From Cyanobium sp. M30B3 (GTDB taxonomy: Bacteria > Cyanobacteriota > Cyanobacteriia > PCC-6307 > Cyanobiaceae), in assembly GCA_018399015.1 (NCBI GenBank), contig CP073761.1:186001-250000 (forward strand): a DNA stretch of 64,000 nucleotides, written 5' to 3'. The notes beneath the pieces are model-generated. The model saw nothing but the letters and a program-made list of their open reading frames with translations, was not told the origin of the DNA and did not search any database. Shown piece by piece: positions 1 to 10,720 of the stretch (its first letter is position 1; each line of letters begins with the position of its first letter). Position numbers and translations under genes: made by a program.

Positions 1-2747
1 AGGCTGTCGCCGGTCTCCTCCACCAGCACCTGGGCGTTGGCCACGTTGGGGAGCTGCTCGGCCAGGGCGTTGAGCTCGTGGTAGTGGGTGGCGAAGATGC
101 TGCGGGCACCGAGGCCGCCGCGTGCCGGCGGGGTGGCCAGGTGCTCGGCCACGGCCCAGGCGATCGAGAGGCCGTCGAAGGTGGCGGTGCCGCGGCCGAT
201 CTCATCGAGCAGCACCAGCGAGCGCGGCGTGGCGTGGTGCAGGATGTTGGCCGTCTCGGCCATCTCCACCATGAAGGTGGACTGGCCGGCCGCCAGGTCG
301 TCGCCGGCGCCGACGCGGGTGAAGATGCGATCGGCGATGCCCAGGCGGGCGGCCTTGGCGGGGATCCAGCTGCCCATCTGGGCCATCAGCTGCAGAAGGC
401 CGCTCTGGCGCAGGTAGCAACTCTTACCGCTGGCGTTGGGGCCGGTGAGGATCACGAGGTCGGGGAGGGGCCCGGAGTCGCCGGCGGTGAGCGCTGCTGC
501 TGAACCCAGGCCCACGCTGTTGGGCGTGAACGGCTCCTCCACCAGCAGCTGCTCCACCACCGGGTGGCGGCCGGCCTCGATGTGGAGCAGGCGGGCCTCC
601 GGGCCGGCGGGGTCGGTGAGTTCGGGGCAGCAGTAGCCGCCGGTGGCGGCCACCTCGGCCAGCGACGCGATGGCGTCGAGCTCGGCCACCAGCCGGGCGG
701 CGCTGCGGATGGCGGCGGCCTGCTCGCCCACCCGCGCCCGCAGGCCGCAGAACAGCTCGTATTCCCGCTGGGCAGCGCGGGCCCGCAGCTGCTGGATCTG
801 GCCCTCGCGGGCCTTGAGCTCGGGGGTGACGAAGCGCTCCTCGTTGGCCAGGGTCTGGCGGCGGATCCAGTGCTCGGGCACGGCGCCCGCCTTGGCCCGG
901 CTCACCGCCAGGAAGTAGCCGAAGGTGCGGTGGTATTGGAGTTTGAGGGTGCTGATGCCGCTGGCGCGGCGCTCGGCGGCCTCCTGCTGGGCCAGCCAGG
1001 CGTCCTGGTCGTCGAGCTGGTTGCGCAGGCCATCCAGCAGGGGATCCACGCCGTCGTGGATCAGGCCGCCCTCGCTGAGGGAGAGGGGCGGGGCATCCAG
1101 CAGGGTGTGGCGCAGCTCGGCGGCCAGCTCGGCCAGCTCCGGCCAGGGGCGGACCAGGGCCTGCAGGGGGGCGCTGCCGGCCTGGGCCAGTTGGGCCGCC
1201 AGCTGCGGCAGCCGCTCCAGACCATCGGCCAGGGCCACCAGATCCCGCGCCGAGGCGGTGCCGGCACCGGCCCGGCCGGCCAGGCGTTCCAGGTCGCCCA
1301 TCGGGCGCAGCAGCCGGCGCACCGCCAGGCGCAGGGGCCTCTGGGCCACCAGCTCGCTCACGCCGCCCTGGCGCCTGAGGATCGCCTCGCGCTCCACCAG
1401 CGGCGCCTCGATCCAACGGCGCAGGCAGCGGCCGCCCATGGCGGTGTGGGTGCGGTCGAGCGCCCCGAGCAGGGAGCCCTGCAGCTGGCCGCCCAGCTGG
1501 GTGCGGGTGAGCTCCAGGTTGCGGCGGGTGGCGGCATCGAGCACCAGGGCATCGCCGGCGTGCCAGCTGGTGGGCAGGTCGAGGGGCACCCGGGCCAGGG
1601 TGGTGGCGGAGGCGTCGCTCGGGCCGCGATTGGTGTCGTCGAGGTAGTGCACCAGGCCGCCGGCGGCCCGCAGGGCCAGGGGCAGCTCGCCCAGCCCCAG
1701 GCCGTCGAGGCTGGCCAGGCCAAAGCGCGCCTTGAGGGTGGCGCTGGCCTCCGGGGTTTCAAAGGGCGTGCGGGGCAGGGGCGTGAGCAGCAGGCCGGCA
1801 GGGCACCAGGCGGGGGCGGCGGTGGGGCCGGCATTGCCGGTATCGGCGACCGCCAGCCCCCCGGGCCAGAGCACCTCGGCGGCCTCCACCTGCAGCAGCT
1901 CCTGGTGGAGGGCATCACTGCCCGCGCGCTCGGTGACCCGGAATTCCCCGGTGCTCACATCGGCCACCGCCAGGCCCCAGCGGGCGGCCGAGTGGCCGGC
2001 GCCATCCAGCACCACGGCGCACAGCCAGTTGTTGCGGCGGGCGGCGAGCATGCCCTCCTCCAGCACCGTGCCCGGGGTGAGCACGCGGGTGATCTCGCGC
2101 CTGAGCAGCTCCCCCTTGGCGGGTGTGCTCTCCACCTGGTCGCAGAGGGCCACGCTGTGGCCGCGGCGCACCAGCTCGCCGCAGTAGCGCTCGGCGGCGT
2201 GGTGGGGGATGCCGGCCATCGGCACCCGACCGATCGCCCTGCCGGCCTCCTTGCCGGTGAGGGTGAGTTCCAGCAGGCGCGAGGCGGTGATGGCGTCTTC
2301 AAAGAAGCATTCAAAGAAGTCGCCCAGCCGGTAGAGCAGCAGCCGCTCGGGGTGGGCCGCCTTCAGCTCCACGTAGTGGCGCAGCATCGGCGTGAGCTGC
2401 CCCGGGTCCACCAGGCCGTGGTGGTGCCAGGCGGGCAGGTCGCTGTCGGGGTCGCCGGCGGGCCTGGCGCCGGCATCCGGGTCCGGGCTGGTTCCGGCCG
2501 TGGCCCCTGTGGGCTCAGACCTCTGGTGTTGTCGCCGCTGACGGGGGCGCTGGGCGGCTTCAGCCAGCGCGGTCTGCTCCAGGGTTGCCTCAGGCTGGCC
2601 CGCTGCCGATCGGTCTTCCCCGCTGCCCGCCGCCCCGAACAGATCCCCCTGCACATCCAGGCCGGCGATCAGCGAAAGCTGTTGCTCGGCTGCCGCGGCC
2701 ACGGGCTCCCCAGGTGCTGCCGGAATCGTAGGCCGGCCGCCCGGCAT
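1..2747 (-). CDS. mutS: DNA mismatch repair protein MutS (3' end outside window)
   Basis: MutS binds mispaired bases and, with MutL, starts post-replicative mismatch repair. The minus-strand frame from ATG at 2747 runs open to the left edge, so at least 915 codons are present and the C-terminus is missing. I checked three landmarks in the same frame: the N-terminal domain ([14 protein letters not shown], then [10 protein letters not shown]), the Walker A motif GPNASGKS (AAG codon at 423-425) and the late FATHYHEL motif near residue 890. The first ~95 residues are a poorly conserved, Ala/Gln-rich extension before the usual MutS start, so an internal start cannot be excluded; a TTG lies five codons upstream. 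It is divergent from psbZ, with 81 bp between the starts. Confidence 0.93.
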   Translation of the reverse strand, partial: MPGGRPTIPAAPGEPVAAAAEQQLSLIAGLDVQGDLFGAAGSGEDRSAAGQPEATLEQTALAEAAQRPRQRRQHQRSEPTGATAGTSPDPDAGARPAGDPDSDLPAWHHHGLVDPGQLTPMLRHYVELKAAHPERLLLYRLGDFFECFFEDAITASRLLELTLTGKEAGRAIGRVPMAGIPHHAAERYCGELVRRGHSVALCDQVESTPAKGELLRREITRVLTPGTVLEEGMLAARRNNWLCAVVLDGAGHSAARWGLAVADVSTGEFRVTERAGSDALHQELLQVEAAEVLWPGGLAVADTGNAGPTAAPAWCPAGLLLTPLPRTPFETPEASATLKARFGLASLDGLGLGELPLALRAAGGLVHYLDDTNRGPSDASATTLARVPLDLPTSWHAGDALVLDAATRRNLELTRTQLGGQLQGSLLGALDRTHTAMGGRCLRRWIEAPLVEREAILRRQGGVSELVAQRPLRLAVRRLLRPMGDLERLAGRAGAGTASARDLVALADGLERLPQLAAQLAQAGSAPLQALVRPWPELAELAAELRHTLLDAPPLSLSEGGLIHDGVDPLLDGLRNQLDDQDAWLAQQEAAERRASGISTLKLQYHRTFGYFLAVSRAKAGAVPEHWIRRQTLANEERFVTPELKAREGQIQQLRARAAQREYELFCGLRARVGEQAAAIRSAARLVAELDAIASLAEVAATGGYCCPELTDPAGPEARLLHIEAGRHPVVEQLLVEEPFTPNSVGLGSAAALTAGDSGPLPDLVILTGPNASGKSCYLRQSGLLQLMAQMGSWIPAKAARLGIADRIFTRVGAGDDLAAGQSTFMVEMAETANILHHATPRSLVLLDEIGRGTATFDGLSIAWAVAEHLATPPARGGLGARSIFATHYHELNALAEQLPNVANAQVLVEETGDS

Positions 2748-2828
2748 CGAGATGTGAAGCAAGCCGCGGGGGGCCCGGGGTCTACGTGTGAGAATCCGCC
2801 CACTGACCGGTCGGCCTGCCCCTGAGCC

Positions 2829-3017
2829 ATGCAGATCCTCAACACTCTTTCCGTCCTGGCCCTGGTGGTGATGTCCTTCGCCCTGATCGTGGCGGTGCCC
2901 GTGCTGTACGCCAGCAGTGAGGACAGCGGCCGCTCCAATCGGTTGATCCTGCTCGGCGGCCTGGCCTGGGTGGCCCTGGTGCTGGTGAACTGGGGCATCA
3001 GCTTCCTGGTGGTCTGA
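2829..3017 (+). CDS. psbZ: Photosystem II protein PsbZ (Ycf9)
   Basis: PsbZ is a small two-helix thylakoid protein at the edge of photosystem II, involved in core stability and energy dissipation. The 62-residue product has the right length and topology: a first helix (about residues 4-27), a short polar lumenal or stromal loop containing [13 protein letters not shown], and a second helix (about 38-61) ending in the typical FLVV. The loop-plus-helix pattern [16 protein letters not shown] matches the PsbZ family. It is a stand-alone gene divergent from mutS; ribH follows 132 bp downstream. Confidence 0.93.
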   Translation: MQILNTLSVLALVVMSFALIVAVPVLYASSEDSGRSNRLILLGGLAWVALVLVNWGISFLVV

Positions 3018-3149
3018 GTCCGGCTGGGACTGCTCCCTGCCCGAGCCGACATCCTCCTGTCCGACCCTGCTCCTGAGGGCCGTCCGTGCAGTGCGGGCGG
3101 CCCTTGCTTTTAGGCTGCTCCATTGAGTCGACGCCACGGCAGTGGCGGC

Positions 3150-3632
3150 ATGCCCGTGGCCAGTTTCGAGGGACAGTTCAGCGGTGCCAGCGGGCTGCGG
3201 GTGGCGATCGTGGTGGCCCGCTTCAACGACCTGGTGACGGGCAAATTGCTGAGTGGCTGCCTCGACTGCCTCGGCCGCCACGGCATCGACACCAGCCCCA
3301 GCAGCAGCCAGCTCGATCTGGCCTGGGTGCCCGGCAGTTTCGAGATCCCCCTGGTGGCCCAGCGTCTGGCCGCCAGCGGTCGCTACCAGGTGGTGATCAC
3401 CCTCGGGGCCGTGATCCGCGGCGACACCCCCCACTTCGATGTGGTGGTGGCCGAGGTGAGCAAGGGTGTGGCCGCGGTGAGCCGGCAGACCGGCGTGCCG
3501 GTGATCTTCGGGGTGCTCACCACCGACACCATGCAGCAGGCCCTGGAGCGGGCCGGCATCAAGAGCAATCTCGGCTGGAGCTATGCCCTGCAGGCGATTG
3601 AGATGGGCTCGCTGATGGCCGCCCTGCCCTGA
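3150..3632 (+). CDS. ribH: 6,7-dimethyl-8-ribityllumazine synthase
   Basis: RibH condenses 5-amino-6-ribitylaminouracil with 3,4-dihydroxybutanone phosphate in riboflavin synthesis, as a 60-mer or pentamer. The 160-residue product has the family landmarks: [11 protein letters not shown] near the N-terminus, the VPGSFEIPL substrate loop, [13 protein letters not shown] with the catalytic His region, and [14 protein letters not shown] chose ATG 3150 ([10 protein letters not shown]) because cyanobacterial RibH proteins begin close to this FEG motif; a TTG nine codons upstream is also in frame. The last 74 bp overlap the convergent acetyltransferase gene. Confidence 0.94.
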   Translation: MPVASFEGQFSGASGLRVAIVVARFNDLVTGKLLSGCLDCLGRHGIDTSPSSSQLDLAWVPGSFEIPLVAQRLAASGRYQVVITLGAVIRGDTPHFDVVVAEVSKGVAAVSRQTGVPVIFGVLTTDTMQQALERAGIKSNLGWSYALQAIEMGSLMAALP

Positions 3633-4074
3633 CCAGCAGCACCTGGGGCGTGGCATCGCTGAAGCCCAGCTGCCGGTAGAAGCCGGCGCTGTTGGTCGTC
3701 ATCAGATACACCCGCTCCACCCCCTGCAGCGCCGGCGCGGCCAGCAGGGCCTCCACCACCCGGCGGCCCAGGCCCCGGCCCTGGAGGTCGCCGGCCACCA
3801 CCACATCCCAGAGCACGGCCCGGCAGAGGCCGTCGCTGGTGGCCCGGCCGAAGCCCACCAGCCGCTTGCCGCGCCAGAGGGTCACCACCGCCTCACTGCC
3901 GGCCAGCAGCCGGCGCAGCTGGCGGAAACTGCGGCCCCGGGCCCAGAAGGCGTGCTTGTCGAGCAGGCGCTGGAGCTTGAGCAGGCCGCGGCCGGGGCGC
4001 AGCTGGGGGCCGAGGCCTAGCCAGCGCAGGCCGGGGGCGCCGCAGGCGTGCTGGACGAGCTGGATCTGGGCCAT
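3559..4074 (-). CDS. GNAT family N-acetyltransferase
   Basis: This is a 171-residue GNAT-fold protein. Motif A is clear: [20 protein letters not shown] contains the QGRGLG acetyl-CoA pyrophosphate loop, followed by the [19 protein letters not shown] segment typical of motif B. The substrate cannot be told from sequence. The last ~25 residues ([13 protein letters not shown] onward) are low-complexity and are encoded antisense to the end of ribH, which suggests a run-on past an ancestral stop. The start lies about 85 bp from the divergently oriented secA gene, leaving a short shared promoter region. Confidence 0.85.
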   Translation of the reverse strand: MAQIQLVQHACGAPGLRWLGLGPQLRPGRGLLKLQRLLDKHAFWARGRSFRQLRRLLAGSEAVVTLWRGKRLVGFGRATSDGLCRAVLWDVVVAGDLQGRGLGRRVVEALLAAPALQGVERVYLMTTNSAGFYRQLGFSDATPQVLLVRAGRPSASPSQSPAGHSSSRDCS

Positions 4075-4159
4075 CGCCTCGGGGAGATGGCTGCATCCTC
4101 CCAGTGCGCAGGACCGGCCTCAGTAGGCTGCCCCCACTGCTCTGGTAGCCGATCTCACC

Positions 4160-7030
4160 ATGCTCAAGCTCCTGCTGGGTGATCCCAATGCCCGCAAGCT
4201 GAAGCGCTACCAGCCGATCGTCTCGGACGTGAACCTGCTGGAGGAGGAAATCGCTCCCCTCGCCGACGACGACCTGCGCGGCCTCACTGGTGAGTTCCGC
4301 CAGAAGCTGGCCAGCCTGCAGGAGGACTGTCGCAGCCGCGGTCTGTCCCGGGAGGCCACCCTGGAGCGCGAGCGCAAGCTGCTCGACGAGTTGCTACCCC
4401 AGGCCTTCGCCGTGGTGCGCGAGGCGGGCAAGCGGGTGCTGGGCATGCGCCACTTCGACGTGCAGCTGATCGGCGGCATGGTGCTGCACGACGGCCAGAT
4501 CGCCGAGATGAAGACCGGCGAGGGCAAGACCCTGGTGGCCACCTTGCCGGCCTACCTCAACGCCCTCACCGGCCGCGGCGTGCATGTGGTGACGGTGAAC
4601 GACTACCTGGCCCGGCGCGATGCCGAGTGGATGGGCCAGATCCATCGCTTCCTGGGTCTGAGCGTGGGCCTGATCCAGCAGGACATGGACCCGGCCAGCC
4701 GGCGGCTCAACTACGGCTGCGACATCACCTACGCCACCAACTCGGAGCTGGGTTTCGACTATCTGCGCGACAACATGGCGACCGACATCGCCGAAGTGGT
4801 GCAGCGCGACTTCCACTACTGCGTGATCGACGAAGTCGACTCGATCCTGATCGACGAGGCCCGCACCCCCCTGATCATCTCCGGCCAGGTGGAGCGGCCC
4901 CAGGAGAAGTATCAGCGGGCCGCGGAGGTGGCCGGCGCACTGGTGCGGGCCGCCGAGGTCGGCAAGGACGGCATCGATCCGGAGGGCGACTACGAGGTGG
5001 ATGAGAAGCAGCGCAGCTGCACCCTCACCGACGAGGGCTACGCCAAGGCCGAACAGATGCTGGGGGTGAGTGACCTGTTCGATCCGGCCGACCCCTGGGC
5101 CCACTATATCAACAACGCCCTCAAGGCCAAGGAGCTGTTCATCAAGGATGTGAACTACATCGTGCGCGGCAGCGATGCGGTGATCGTGGACGAGTTCACC
5201 GGCCGGGTGATGCCCGGCCGCCGCTGGAGCGACGGCCAGCACCAGGCGATCGAGGCCAAGGAGGCCCTGCCGATCCAGCCCGAAACCCAGACGCTCGCGT
5301 CCATCACCTACCAGAACTTCTTCCTGCTCTACCCGCGCCTGGCCGGCATGACCGGCACCGCCAAGACCGAAGAGGTGGAGTTCGAGAAGACCTACAAGCT
5401 GGAGGTCACGATCGTGCCCACCAACCGCACCCGGGCCCGCCAGGACTGGACCGATCAGGTGTACAAGACCGAGCCGGCCAAGTGGCGCGCGGTGGCGGCC
5501 GAGACGGCCCAGATCCATGGCCAGGGAAGGCCGGTGCTGGTGGGCACCACCAGCGTGGAGAAATCCGAGCTGCTCTCCGCCCTGCTGGCCGAGCAGCAGA
5601 TCCCCCACAACCTGCTCAACGCCAAGCCCGAGAACGTGGAGCGGGAGGCCGAGATCGTGGCCCAGGCGGGCCGATCCGGGGCCGTGACGATCGCCACCAA
5701 CATGGCCGGCCGCGGCACGGACATCATCCTGGGCGGCAACAGCGATTACATGGCCCGCCTGAAGCTGCGGGAGGTGCTGCTGCCCCGGCTGGTGCGGCCC
5801 GAGGAGGGCCATCGGCCACCGGTGCCCCTGCAGCGCCCAGCCCAGGCCAGTGGCTTCGGCGCCGCTGCCGGCAGTGCCGCCACCCCGCCCTCCGAGGCCC
5901 GGGCCATCGGCGCCCTCTACCCCTGCGCCCTCAGCGACACCACCGACCAGCAGCTGGCCCAGTTGGCCCAGGGGCTGGTGAAGGCCTGGGGCGACCGCCA
6001 GCTCAGCGTGCTGGAGCTGGAGGATCGCATCGCCCAGGCGGCGGAGAAGGCCCCCACCGACGACCCCCAGATCCAGCAGCTGCGCGACGCGATTGCCGGT
6101 GTCAAGGCCGAATACGAGCAGGTCACCAAGCAGGAGGAACAGCAGGTGCGCGAGGCCGGTGGCCTGCATGTGATCGGCACCGAGCGCCACGAATCCCGCC
6201 GGGTGGACAACCAGTTGCGCGGCCGTGCCGGCCGCCAGGGCGACCCCGGCTCCACCCGCTTCTTCCTCTCGCTGGAGGACAACCTGCTGCGCATCTTCGG
6301 TGGCGACCGGGTGGCCGGCCTGATGAATGCCTTCCGGGTGGAGGAGGACATGCCGATCGAATCCGGCATGCTCACCCGTTCGCTGGAGGGGGCCCAGAAG
6401 AAGGTGGAGACCTACTACTACGACATCCGCAAGCAGGTGTTCGAGTACGACGAGGTGATGAACAATCAGCGCAAGGCGGTGTATGCCGAACGGCGCCGGG
6501 TGCTGGAGGGCCGGGAGCTCAAGCAGCAGGTGATCGGCTATGGCGAGCGCACCATCGACGACATCGTCGAGGCCTACGTGAATCCCGAGCTCCCCCCGGA
6601 AGAGTGGGATCTCGACCGCCTGGTGGCCAAGACCAAGGAGTTCATCTATCTGCTGGCGGATCTGGAGCCAGACCAGGTGCGCGGCCTCTCCATGGAGGAG
6701 CTGAAGGCGTTCCTGCAGGAGCAGATGCGCAATGCCTACGACATCAAGGAAGGCCAGATCGACGCCCAGAACCCCGGGTTGATGCGCCAGGCCGAGCGCT
6801 TCTTCATCCTCCAGCAGATCGATACCCTCTGGCGCGAGCACCTGCAGGCGATGGATGCCCTGCGCGAATCGGTGGGCCTGCGGGGCTATGGCCAGAAGGA
6901 TCCGCTGATCGAATACAAGAACGAGGGCTACGACATGTTCCTGGAGATGATGACGCAGATGCGCCGCAACGTGATCTATTCCATGTTCATGTTCCAGCCG
7001 GCGCCCGCTCCCCAGGGGGCCACGGCCTGA
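4160..7030 (+). CDS. secA: Protein translocase subunit SecA
   Basis: SecA is the ATPase motor that drives preproteins through SecYEG. The 956-residue protein contains Walker A ([10 protein letters not shown]), the [19 protein letters not shown] Walker B/DEAD region, the preprotein cross-linking domain, [11 protein letters not shown] of NBD2 and the helical wing/scaffold domains. A Pro/Ala-rich insertion in NBD2 (about residues 550-585) and absence of the C-terminal zinc-binding CXCX8C(H/C) tail are both usual for cyanobacterial SecA. Start at ATG 4160 ([17 protein letters not shown]) matches the family. It converges on cysE with only 2 bp between stops. Confidence 0.97.
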   Translation: MLKLLLGDPNARKLKRYQPIVSDVNLLEEEIAPLADDDLRGLTGEFRQKLASLQEDCRSRGLSREATLERERKLLDELLPQAFAVVREAGKRVLGMRHFDVQLIGGMVLHDGQIAEMKTGEGKTLVATLPAYLNALTGRGVHVVTVNDYLARRDAEWMGQIHRFLGLSVGLIQQDMDPASRRLNYGCDITYATNSELGFDYLRDNMATDIAEVVQRDFHYCVIDEVDSILIDEARTPLIISGQVERPQEKYQRAAEVAGALVRAAEVGKDGIDPEGDYEVDEKQRSCTLTDEGYAKAEQMLGVSDLFDPADPWAHYINNALKAKELFIKDVNYIVRGSDAVIVDEFTGRVMPGRRWSDGQHQAIEAKEALPIQPETQTLASITYQNFFLLYPRLAGMTGTAKTEEVEFEKTYKLEVTIVPTNRTRARQDWTDQVYKTEPAKWRAVAAETAQIHGQGRPVLVGTTSVEKSELLSALLAEQQIPHNLLNAKPENVEREAEIVAQAGRSGAVTIATNMAGRGTDIILGGNSDYMARLKLREVLLPRLVRPEEGHRPPVPLQRPAQASGFGAAAGSAATPPSEARAIGALYPCALSDTTDQQLAQLAQGLVKAWGDRQLSVLELEDRIAQAAEKAPTDDPQIQQLRDAIAGVKAEYEQVTKQEEQQVREAGGLHVIGTERHESRRVDNQLRGRAGRQGDPGSTRFFLSLEDNLLRIFGGDRVAGLMNAFRVEEDMPIESGMLTRSLEGAQKKVETYYYDIRKQVFEYDEVMNNQRKAVYAERRRVLEGRELKQQVIGYGERTIDDIVEAYVNPELPPEEWDLDRLVAKTKEFIYLLADLEPDQVRGLSMEELKAFLQEQMRNAYDIKEGQIDAQNPGLMRQAERFFILQQIDTLWREHLQAMDALRESVGLRGYGQKDPLIEYKNEGYDMFLEMMTQMRRNVIYSMFMFQPAPAPQGATA

Positions 7031-7032
7031 GT

Positions 7033-7782
7033 TCAGCTGGTGGATCCCGGGCTGTCGCCCAGAAATTCCAGGATTTCCCGATCCATCAGGCTCTGGGCCT
7101 GGCCGCGGCAGGGTTCCTGCAGGGGCCGGCCGGCCGCCAGCGCCTGCAGGCAGGCCTGGGTGCGGGCCAGCTCACCCTCCAGGGCGTCGATCCGCTCCAT
7201 CAGGTTGCGGATCACCCGCGCCTCGGTGTCCGGCAGGGCCGAGTGGGCCAGGGGGTCCACCCGCACGCCGCTCTGGTGCACGACCCGTCCGGGGATGCCC
7301 ACCACCGTGCAGTTGGGCTCCACGTCGCGCAGCACCACCGACCCCGCGCCGATGCGGGTGTTGGCGCCCACGGTGATCGCGCCGAGCACCTTGGCCCCGG
7401 CCCCCACCACTACGTTCTGGGCCAGGGTGGGATGGCGCTTGCCGTGGGCCTTGCCGGTGCCGCCCAGGGTCACGCCCTGGTAGAGCAGGCAGTTGTCGCC
7501 CACCACGGCCGTCTCGCCGATCACCACCCCCATGCCGTGGTCGATGAACACGCCATGGCCGATCCGGGCCCCGGGGTGGATCTCAATGCCGGTGAGCAGC
7601 CGGCTCACCTGGCTGAGCAGCCGCGGCAGGATCGGCAGACGCAACTGCCAGAGGCGATGGCTGATGCGGTGCAGCACCAGGGCGTGAAGCCCGGGGTAGC
7701 AAAGCAGGATCTCCAGCGGTCCGCGAGCCGCCGGATCCCGTTCCTGGATGATCGCCAGGTCGGACTGGATGGCCTTGAGCAT
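7033..7782 (-). CDS. cysE: Serine O-acetyltransferase
   Basis: CysE makes O-acetylserine from serine and acetyl-CoA, the committed step of cysteine synthesis. The 249-residue product has the N-terminal helical segment and a left-handed beta-helix of hexapeptide repeats from about residue 65 (IEIHPGARIGHGVFIDHGMG). The catalytic His/Asp region DHGMGVVIGET and the GGTGKAHGKRHPTL loop are present. After the conserved core it has a ~60-residue helical tail instead of the short C-terminal feedback peptide of enteric CysE. The partner O-acetylserine sulfhydrylase-like gene is at 36.9 kb. Confidence 0.95.
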   Translation of the reverse strand: MLKAIQSDLAIIQERDPAARGPLEILLCYPGLHALVLHRISHRLWQLRLPILPRLLSQVSRLLTGIEIHPGARIGHGVFIDHGMGVVIGETAVVGDNCLLYQGVTLGGTGKAHGKRHPTLAQNVVVGAGAKVLGAITVGANTRIGAGSVVLRDVEPNCTVVGIPGRVVHQSGVRVDPLAHSALPDTEARVIRNLMERIDALEGELARTQACLQALAAGRPLQEPCRGQAQSLMDREILEFLGDSPGSTS

Positions 7783-7925
7783 GCAGGCATCCTGCCGGAG
7801 CCCGCCGTGGTTTGACCGAGGGGCCCCCCGTCGTGCATGATCTCAGGGTCGGCAGGCAGAGGCCTCCGGCCGCCCGGCTGTCATGGCTGACACCCACGGT
7901 TCAGCAACTGTGTGGTGTGGGTGAT

Positions 7926-7997
7926 GCGGATGTAGCTCAGTGGTAGAGCATCTCCTTGCCAAGGAGAGGGTCGAGAGTTCGAATCTCTTCATCCGCT
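7926..7997 (+). tRNA. tRNA-Gly (anticodon GCC)
   Basis: A complete 72-nt cloverleaf. The acceptor GCGGATG (7926-7932) pairs with CATCCGC (7990-7996) and the discriminator is T7997. The D-arm is GCTC/GAGC, the anticodon stem TCTCC/GGAGA encloses the loop TTGCCAA with anticodon GCC at 7958-7960, and the T-arm contains TTCGAAT. CCA is not encoded. Confidence 0.97.
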
Positions 7998-8036
7998 TGA
8001 TGACGTCGGCCTGATCGCTCAGGCCACCTGATCCGC

Positions 8037-9026
8037 TCAGGCCACCTGCAATCCGATCTCTTTGCGGAGCTGGTCGATCGTTGCCGTTCCCAGGTAACTC
8101 TGGGCGCAGTGCACCACCGGCAGGCGCATCAGCTGGGCCCTGTTCTGGCGCAGGCTCTGTTCCACCAGCGGCAGGCTGGGCCGGTCACAGAGCACGTGGC
8201 TGGCGGCCCGCAGCAGGGCCAGCAGCCGGCTGCCGGTGTCGGGGTTGGCGGTCATCACCAGCAACTCGTTGCCGCGCAGGCTGTGCAGGATCACTTCGGC
8301 GGCCCGCAGGATGCCCGGGCTGATGCTCACCAGGCCCACGCAGCTGCCCGCCCGCAGTTCCTTGAGCAGGTCGAGTTCGTGGCGGAAATCGTTGAGGTCC
8401 ACCGGCACGGCCCGGACGCCGTGGCGTTTGGCGATCTCCTCCACCGGCTGCAGGAAATAGCGACTGGTCACCACCGTGCCGTTGTTGGAGCGCTCCAGCA
8501 GGGTCTCCAGCTCCTCCATCGGCACCACCTCCACCGGCACCTCCAGCGTGGGCTTGAGTTCCTCGGCGATCAGCAGCGAGGCGCCGATGTCCTCCCGGGG
8601 GGTGCTCACCAGCACCCGGGCGCCGCAGCGCAGCCGCCAGTCGATTTCGCGGGTGAGCAGATCCCTTGCCTGCTGCAGGCTGCAGCCCGCATGCAGCAGG
8701 CCGTCGATGCTCTGGCGCACTTCACGGTCGATGTCCGGCAGGGAGCGGCTGCGGCTGCCCAGGGCGGGCTTCACATCTCTGGGCTTCTGGCGGTCGCGCA
8801 CATAGATGCCCGAGCCGGCCATGGCCTCCACCACGCCATCGGTCTCCAGCTGGCGATACACCTTGCTGATCGTGTTGCGGTGCAGACCCGTCTGCATCGC
8901 CAGCTGGCGGGTGCTCGGCAGGCGGTGGCCGGGTGGGTAGTGACGGGCGGCGATCGCGAAACAGATCTGGTTGTACAGCTGGGTCGAGGCCGGGATGTCG
9001 CTTTCCTGTTGGATATGAAATCGCAC
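8037..9026 (-). CDS. GntR-family transcriptional regulator
   Basis: The first ~75 residues form a GntR winged helix-turn-helix (PPGHRLPSTRQLAMQTGLHRN then TISKVYRQLETDGVVEAMAG). The rest is a ~240-residue effector-like domain rather than the usual FCD, UTRA or MocR aminotransferase domains. It contains Rossmann-type strand patterns (RVLVSTPRED, GSCVGLVSISPG, ELLVMTANPDTGSRLLA), resembling response-type or periplasmic-binding-like folds in cyanobacterial GntR proteins. The ligand is unknown. The gene is divergent from the dienelactone hydrolase-like gene across ~140 bp, a possible target. Confidence 0.85.
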   Translation of the reverse strand: MRFHIQQESDIPASTQLYNQICFAIAARHYPPGHRLPSTRQLAMQTGLHRNTISKVYRQLETDGVVEAMAGSGIYVRDRQKPRDVKPALGSRSRSLPDIDREVRQSIDGLLHAGCSLQQARDLLTREIDWRLRCGARVLVSTPREDIGASLLIAEELKPTLEVPVEVVPMEELETLLERSNNGTVVTSRYFLQPVEEIAKRHGVRAVPVDLNDFRHELDLLKELRAGSCVGLVSISPGILRAAEVILHSLRGNELLVMTANPDTGSRLLALLRAASHVLCDRPSLPLVEQSLRQNRAQLMRLPVVHCAQSYLGTATIDQLRKEIGLQVA

Positions 9027-9168
9027 GCCGGGGTGGGCCAGATGGTCGCCCGGCCACCATAAGGAGCATCAGCGGCGGGGACAATCCCCCTGTTGGCATA
9101 AGACCGTGTGCCGGTTGGCGACCGACCACAATGGCGACTGCTGCTCGGGAGCGGTGGTGGAAGAACTC

Positions 9169-9924
9169 ATGTCGGCTGCTGCGCAGCCTGGCTGGCAGGT
9201 CCTGGCTGGTCCCGACGACCTCTCCCTGCGTTGCTGGTGGTCGCTGCCGGCCGGGGGGGCACCCCGGGCGGCGGTGCTGGTGCTACCGGAGGTGTTCGGC
9301 CTCAATGGCTGGGTGCGCAGTGTGGCCGACCGCCTGGCCGCTGCGGGCTATGCCGCTCTCGCCGTGCCGGTGTTTGCCCGCACCGCCCCCGATCTGGAAC
9401 TGGACTACGACGAAGCCGGGCTGGCGGAGGGTCGGCGCCACCGCGACGCGGTCACGGCCGGCCAGGTGCTGGCTGATCTGGACTGCGCCATCCAGTGGTT
9501 GCAATGCCAGCCAGGCCTGCAGGGGCGGCCGGTGGGTTGCGTGGGCTTCTGTTTCGGCGGCCACCTGGCGATGCTGGCGGCCACCCTGCCGCAGGTGGCC
9601 GCCACCTGCGATTTCTATGGAGCGCGGGTCTCCACCTTCCGGCCCGGGGGCGGAGATCCCACCCTCAGCCTGGTGCCCAGGGTGCCCGGCCACCTGTTCT
9701 CTCTGGCGGGGGCGAACGACCCACTGATGCCGGCGACGGAGCTGGCGGCCATCGACAGGGCCCTGGCCGCCGCCAGTGCTGCCAATCCGGCACGCCGCTT
9801 CCAGCAGCTCGTGTTGCCGGAAGCGGGGCATGGCTTCATGTGCGAAGCCCGCGCCGACTTTCAGCCCGAGGCGGCACGCCAGGGCTGGGCGGCCATGCTG
9901 GAGCTGTTCGGCGCAGCGCTCTGA
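9169..9924 (+). CDS. Dienelactone hydrolase family protein
   Basis: An alpha/beta-hydrolase of the dienelactone hydrolase family. The Cys nucleophile elbow is GFCFGG (GxCxGG), followed by a DPLMP segment for the catalytic Asp and GHGFMCE for the catalytic His, in the expected order. The oxyanion-side motif PEVFGLNGWVRSVADRLA is also typical. The natural substrate is unknown. ATG 9169 (MSAAAQPGWQ) gives 251 residues; an in-frame GTG at 9106 would add 21 residues with no family similarity. It converges on infC. Confidence 0.87.
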   Translation: MSAAAQPGWQVLAGPDDLSLRCWWSLPAGGAPRAAVLVLPEVFGLNGWVRSVADRLAAAGYAALAVPVFARTAPDLELDYDEAGLAEGRRHRDAVTAGQVLADLDCAIQWLQCQPGLQGRPVGCVGFCFGGHLAMLAATLPQVAATCDFYGARVSTFRPGGGDPTLSLVPRVPGHLFSLAGANDPLMPATELAAIDRALAAASAANPARRFQQLVLPEAGHGFMCEARADFQPEAARQGWAAMLELFGAAL

Positions 9925-9944
9925 GCTCAAGCGCCCAGGCCGGC

Positions 9945-10598
9945 TCAGGCCTCGCTGCCGCTGGCCTGGACTGGGCCGGTGGAGGGCTCAGGCGCCTCGG
10001 CTTTGCTGCGGCCGGCGGCGGGTTTGGAGGCTGGCCCCTTGGTGGCCACGGCCGCCTTGCGCGGGCTGAGGAACATGATCATGTTGCGCCCCTCCCGCTT
10101 GGGGGGCTGCTGGATTTCGGCGGCCTCCTCCAGATCCTTGGCCATGCGCATCAGCAGCACTTCAGCCAGGGCGGTGTGCTGAATCTCGCGGCCACGGAAG
10201 ATCACCGTGCATTTCACCTTGTCACCGGACTTGAGGAAGCGGGAGGCCTGGCCGATGCGCACGTCGTAATCATGTTGGTCAATCTTGTAGCGCATCTTCA
10301 CTTCTTTGACTTCGGTTTGATGCGACTTCTTCTTGGCTTCCTTGGCCTTTTTTTCCTGCTCGAACTTATATTTCCCGTAGTCCATGATCCGGCACACCGG
10401 CGGATCGGCCTTCTCGCTCACCAGCACCAGGTCGAGCTCCCTGTCCTTGGCCACCTCCAGGGCCGCTTCCCTGGTGATCACGCCGAGTTGGCTGCCGTCG
10501 GCGTCGACCACCCGCAGCTGGGGATAGGCGATGCGCTCGTTGATGTTGGGCAGCTCCCGCACGGGAGCTCGGCGGTCAAAACGGGGACGTGGAGGCAT
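9945..10598 (-). CDS. infC: Translation initiation factor IF-3
   Basis: IF-3 binds the 30S subunit, prevents premature 50S joining and proofreads the start codon. The 217-residue product has the N domain ([20 protein letters not shown]), the Lys-rich linker ([20 protein letters not shown]) and the C domain ([24 protein letters not shown]), then a ~40-residue low-complexity Ala/Pro/Ser tail common in picocyanobacteria. The start is a normal ATG, not the rare AUU used for autoregulation in enterics. Confidence 0.96.
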   Translation of the reverse strand: MPPRPRFDRRAPVRELPNINERIAYPQLRVVDADGSQLGVITREAALEVAKDRELDLVLVSEKADPPVCRIMDYGKYKFEQEKKAKEAKKKSHQTEVKEVKMRYKIDQHDYDVRIGQASRFLKSGDKVKCTVIFRGREIQHTALAEVLLMRMAKDLEEAAEIQQPPKREGRNMIMFLSPRKAAVATKGPASKPAAGRSKAEAPEPSTGPVQASGSEA

Positions 10599-10720
10599 TC
10601 AGTGGGGATTGTTCTGGGGATAGGGGACAGGTGGCACAACGCTGGATCAGGAAAGGCCTGCACAGCTCGCTTCTGTGACGGCTTGCCTGGGAATTGCCCG
10701 GGTGCCCTGACGGTCACCCT

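Noticed and set aside
424-1416. A 330-codon minus-strand frame inside mutS
   Set aside because: It is a second frame of mutS DNA with a Pro/Arg/Gly-rich product; the MutS frame itself is continuous at every landmark checked.
564-2825. A 753-codon open frame on the plus strand opposite mutS, and other long frames opposite secA, ahcY, egtB and tkt
   Set aside because: They are antisense shadows produced by high-GC codon use (Gly/Ala/Gln/His-rich, no domains) against genes with clear motifs.
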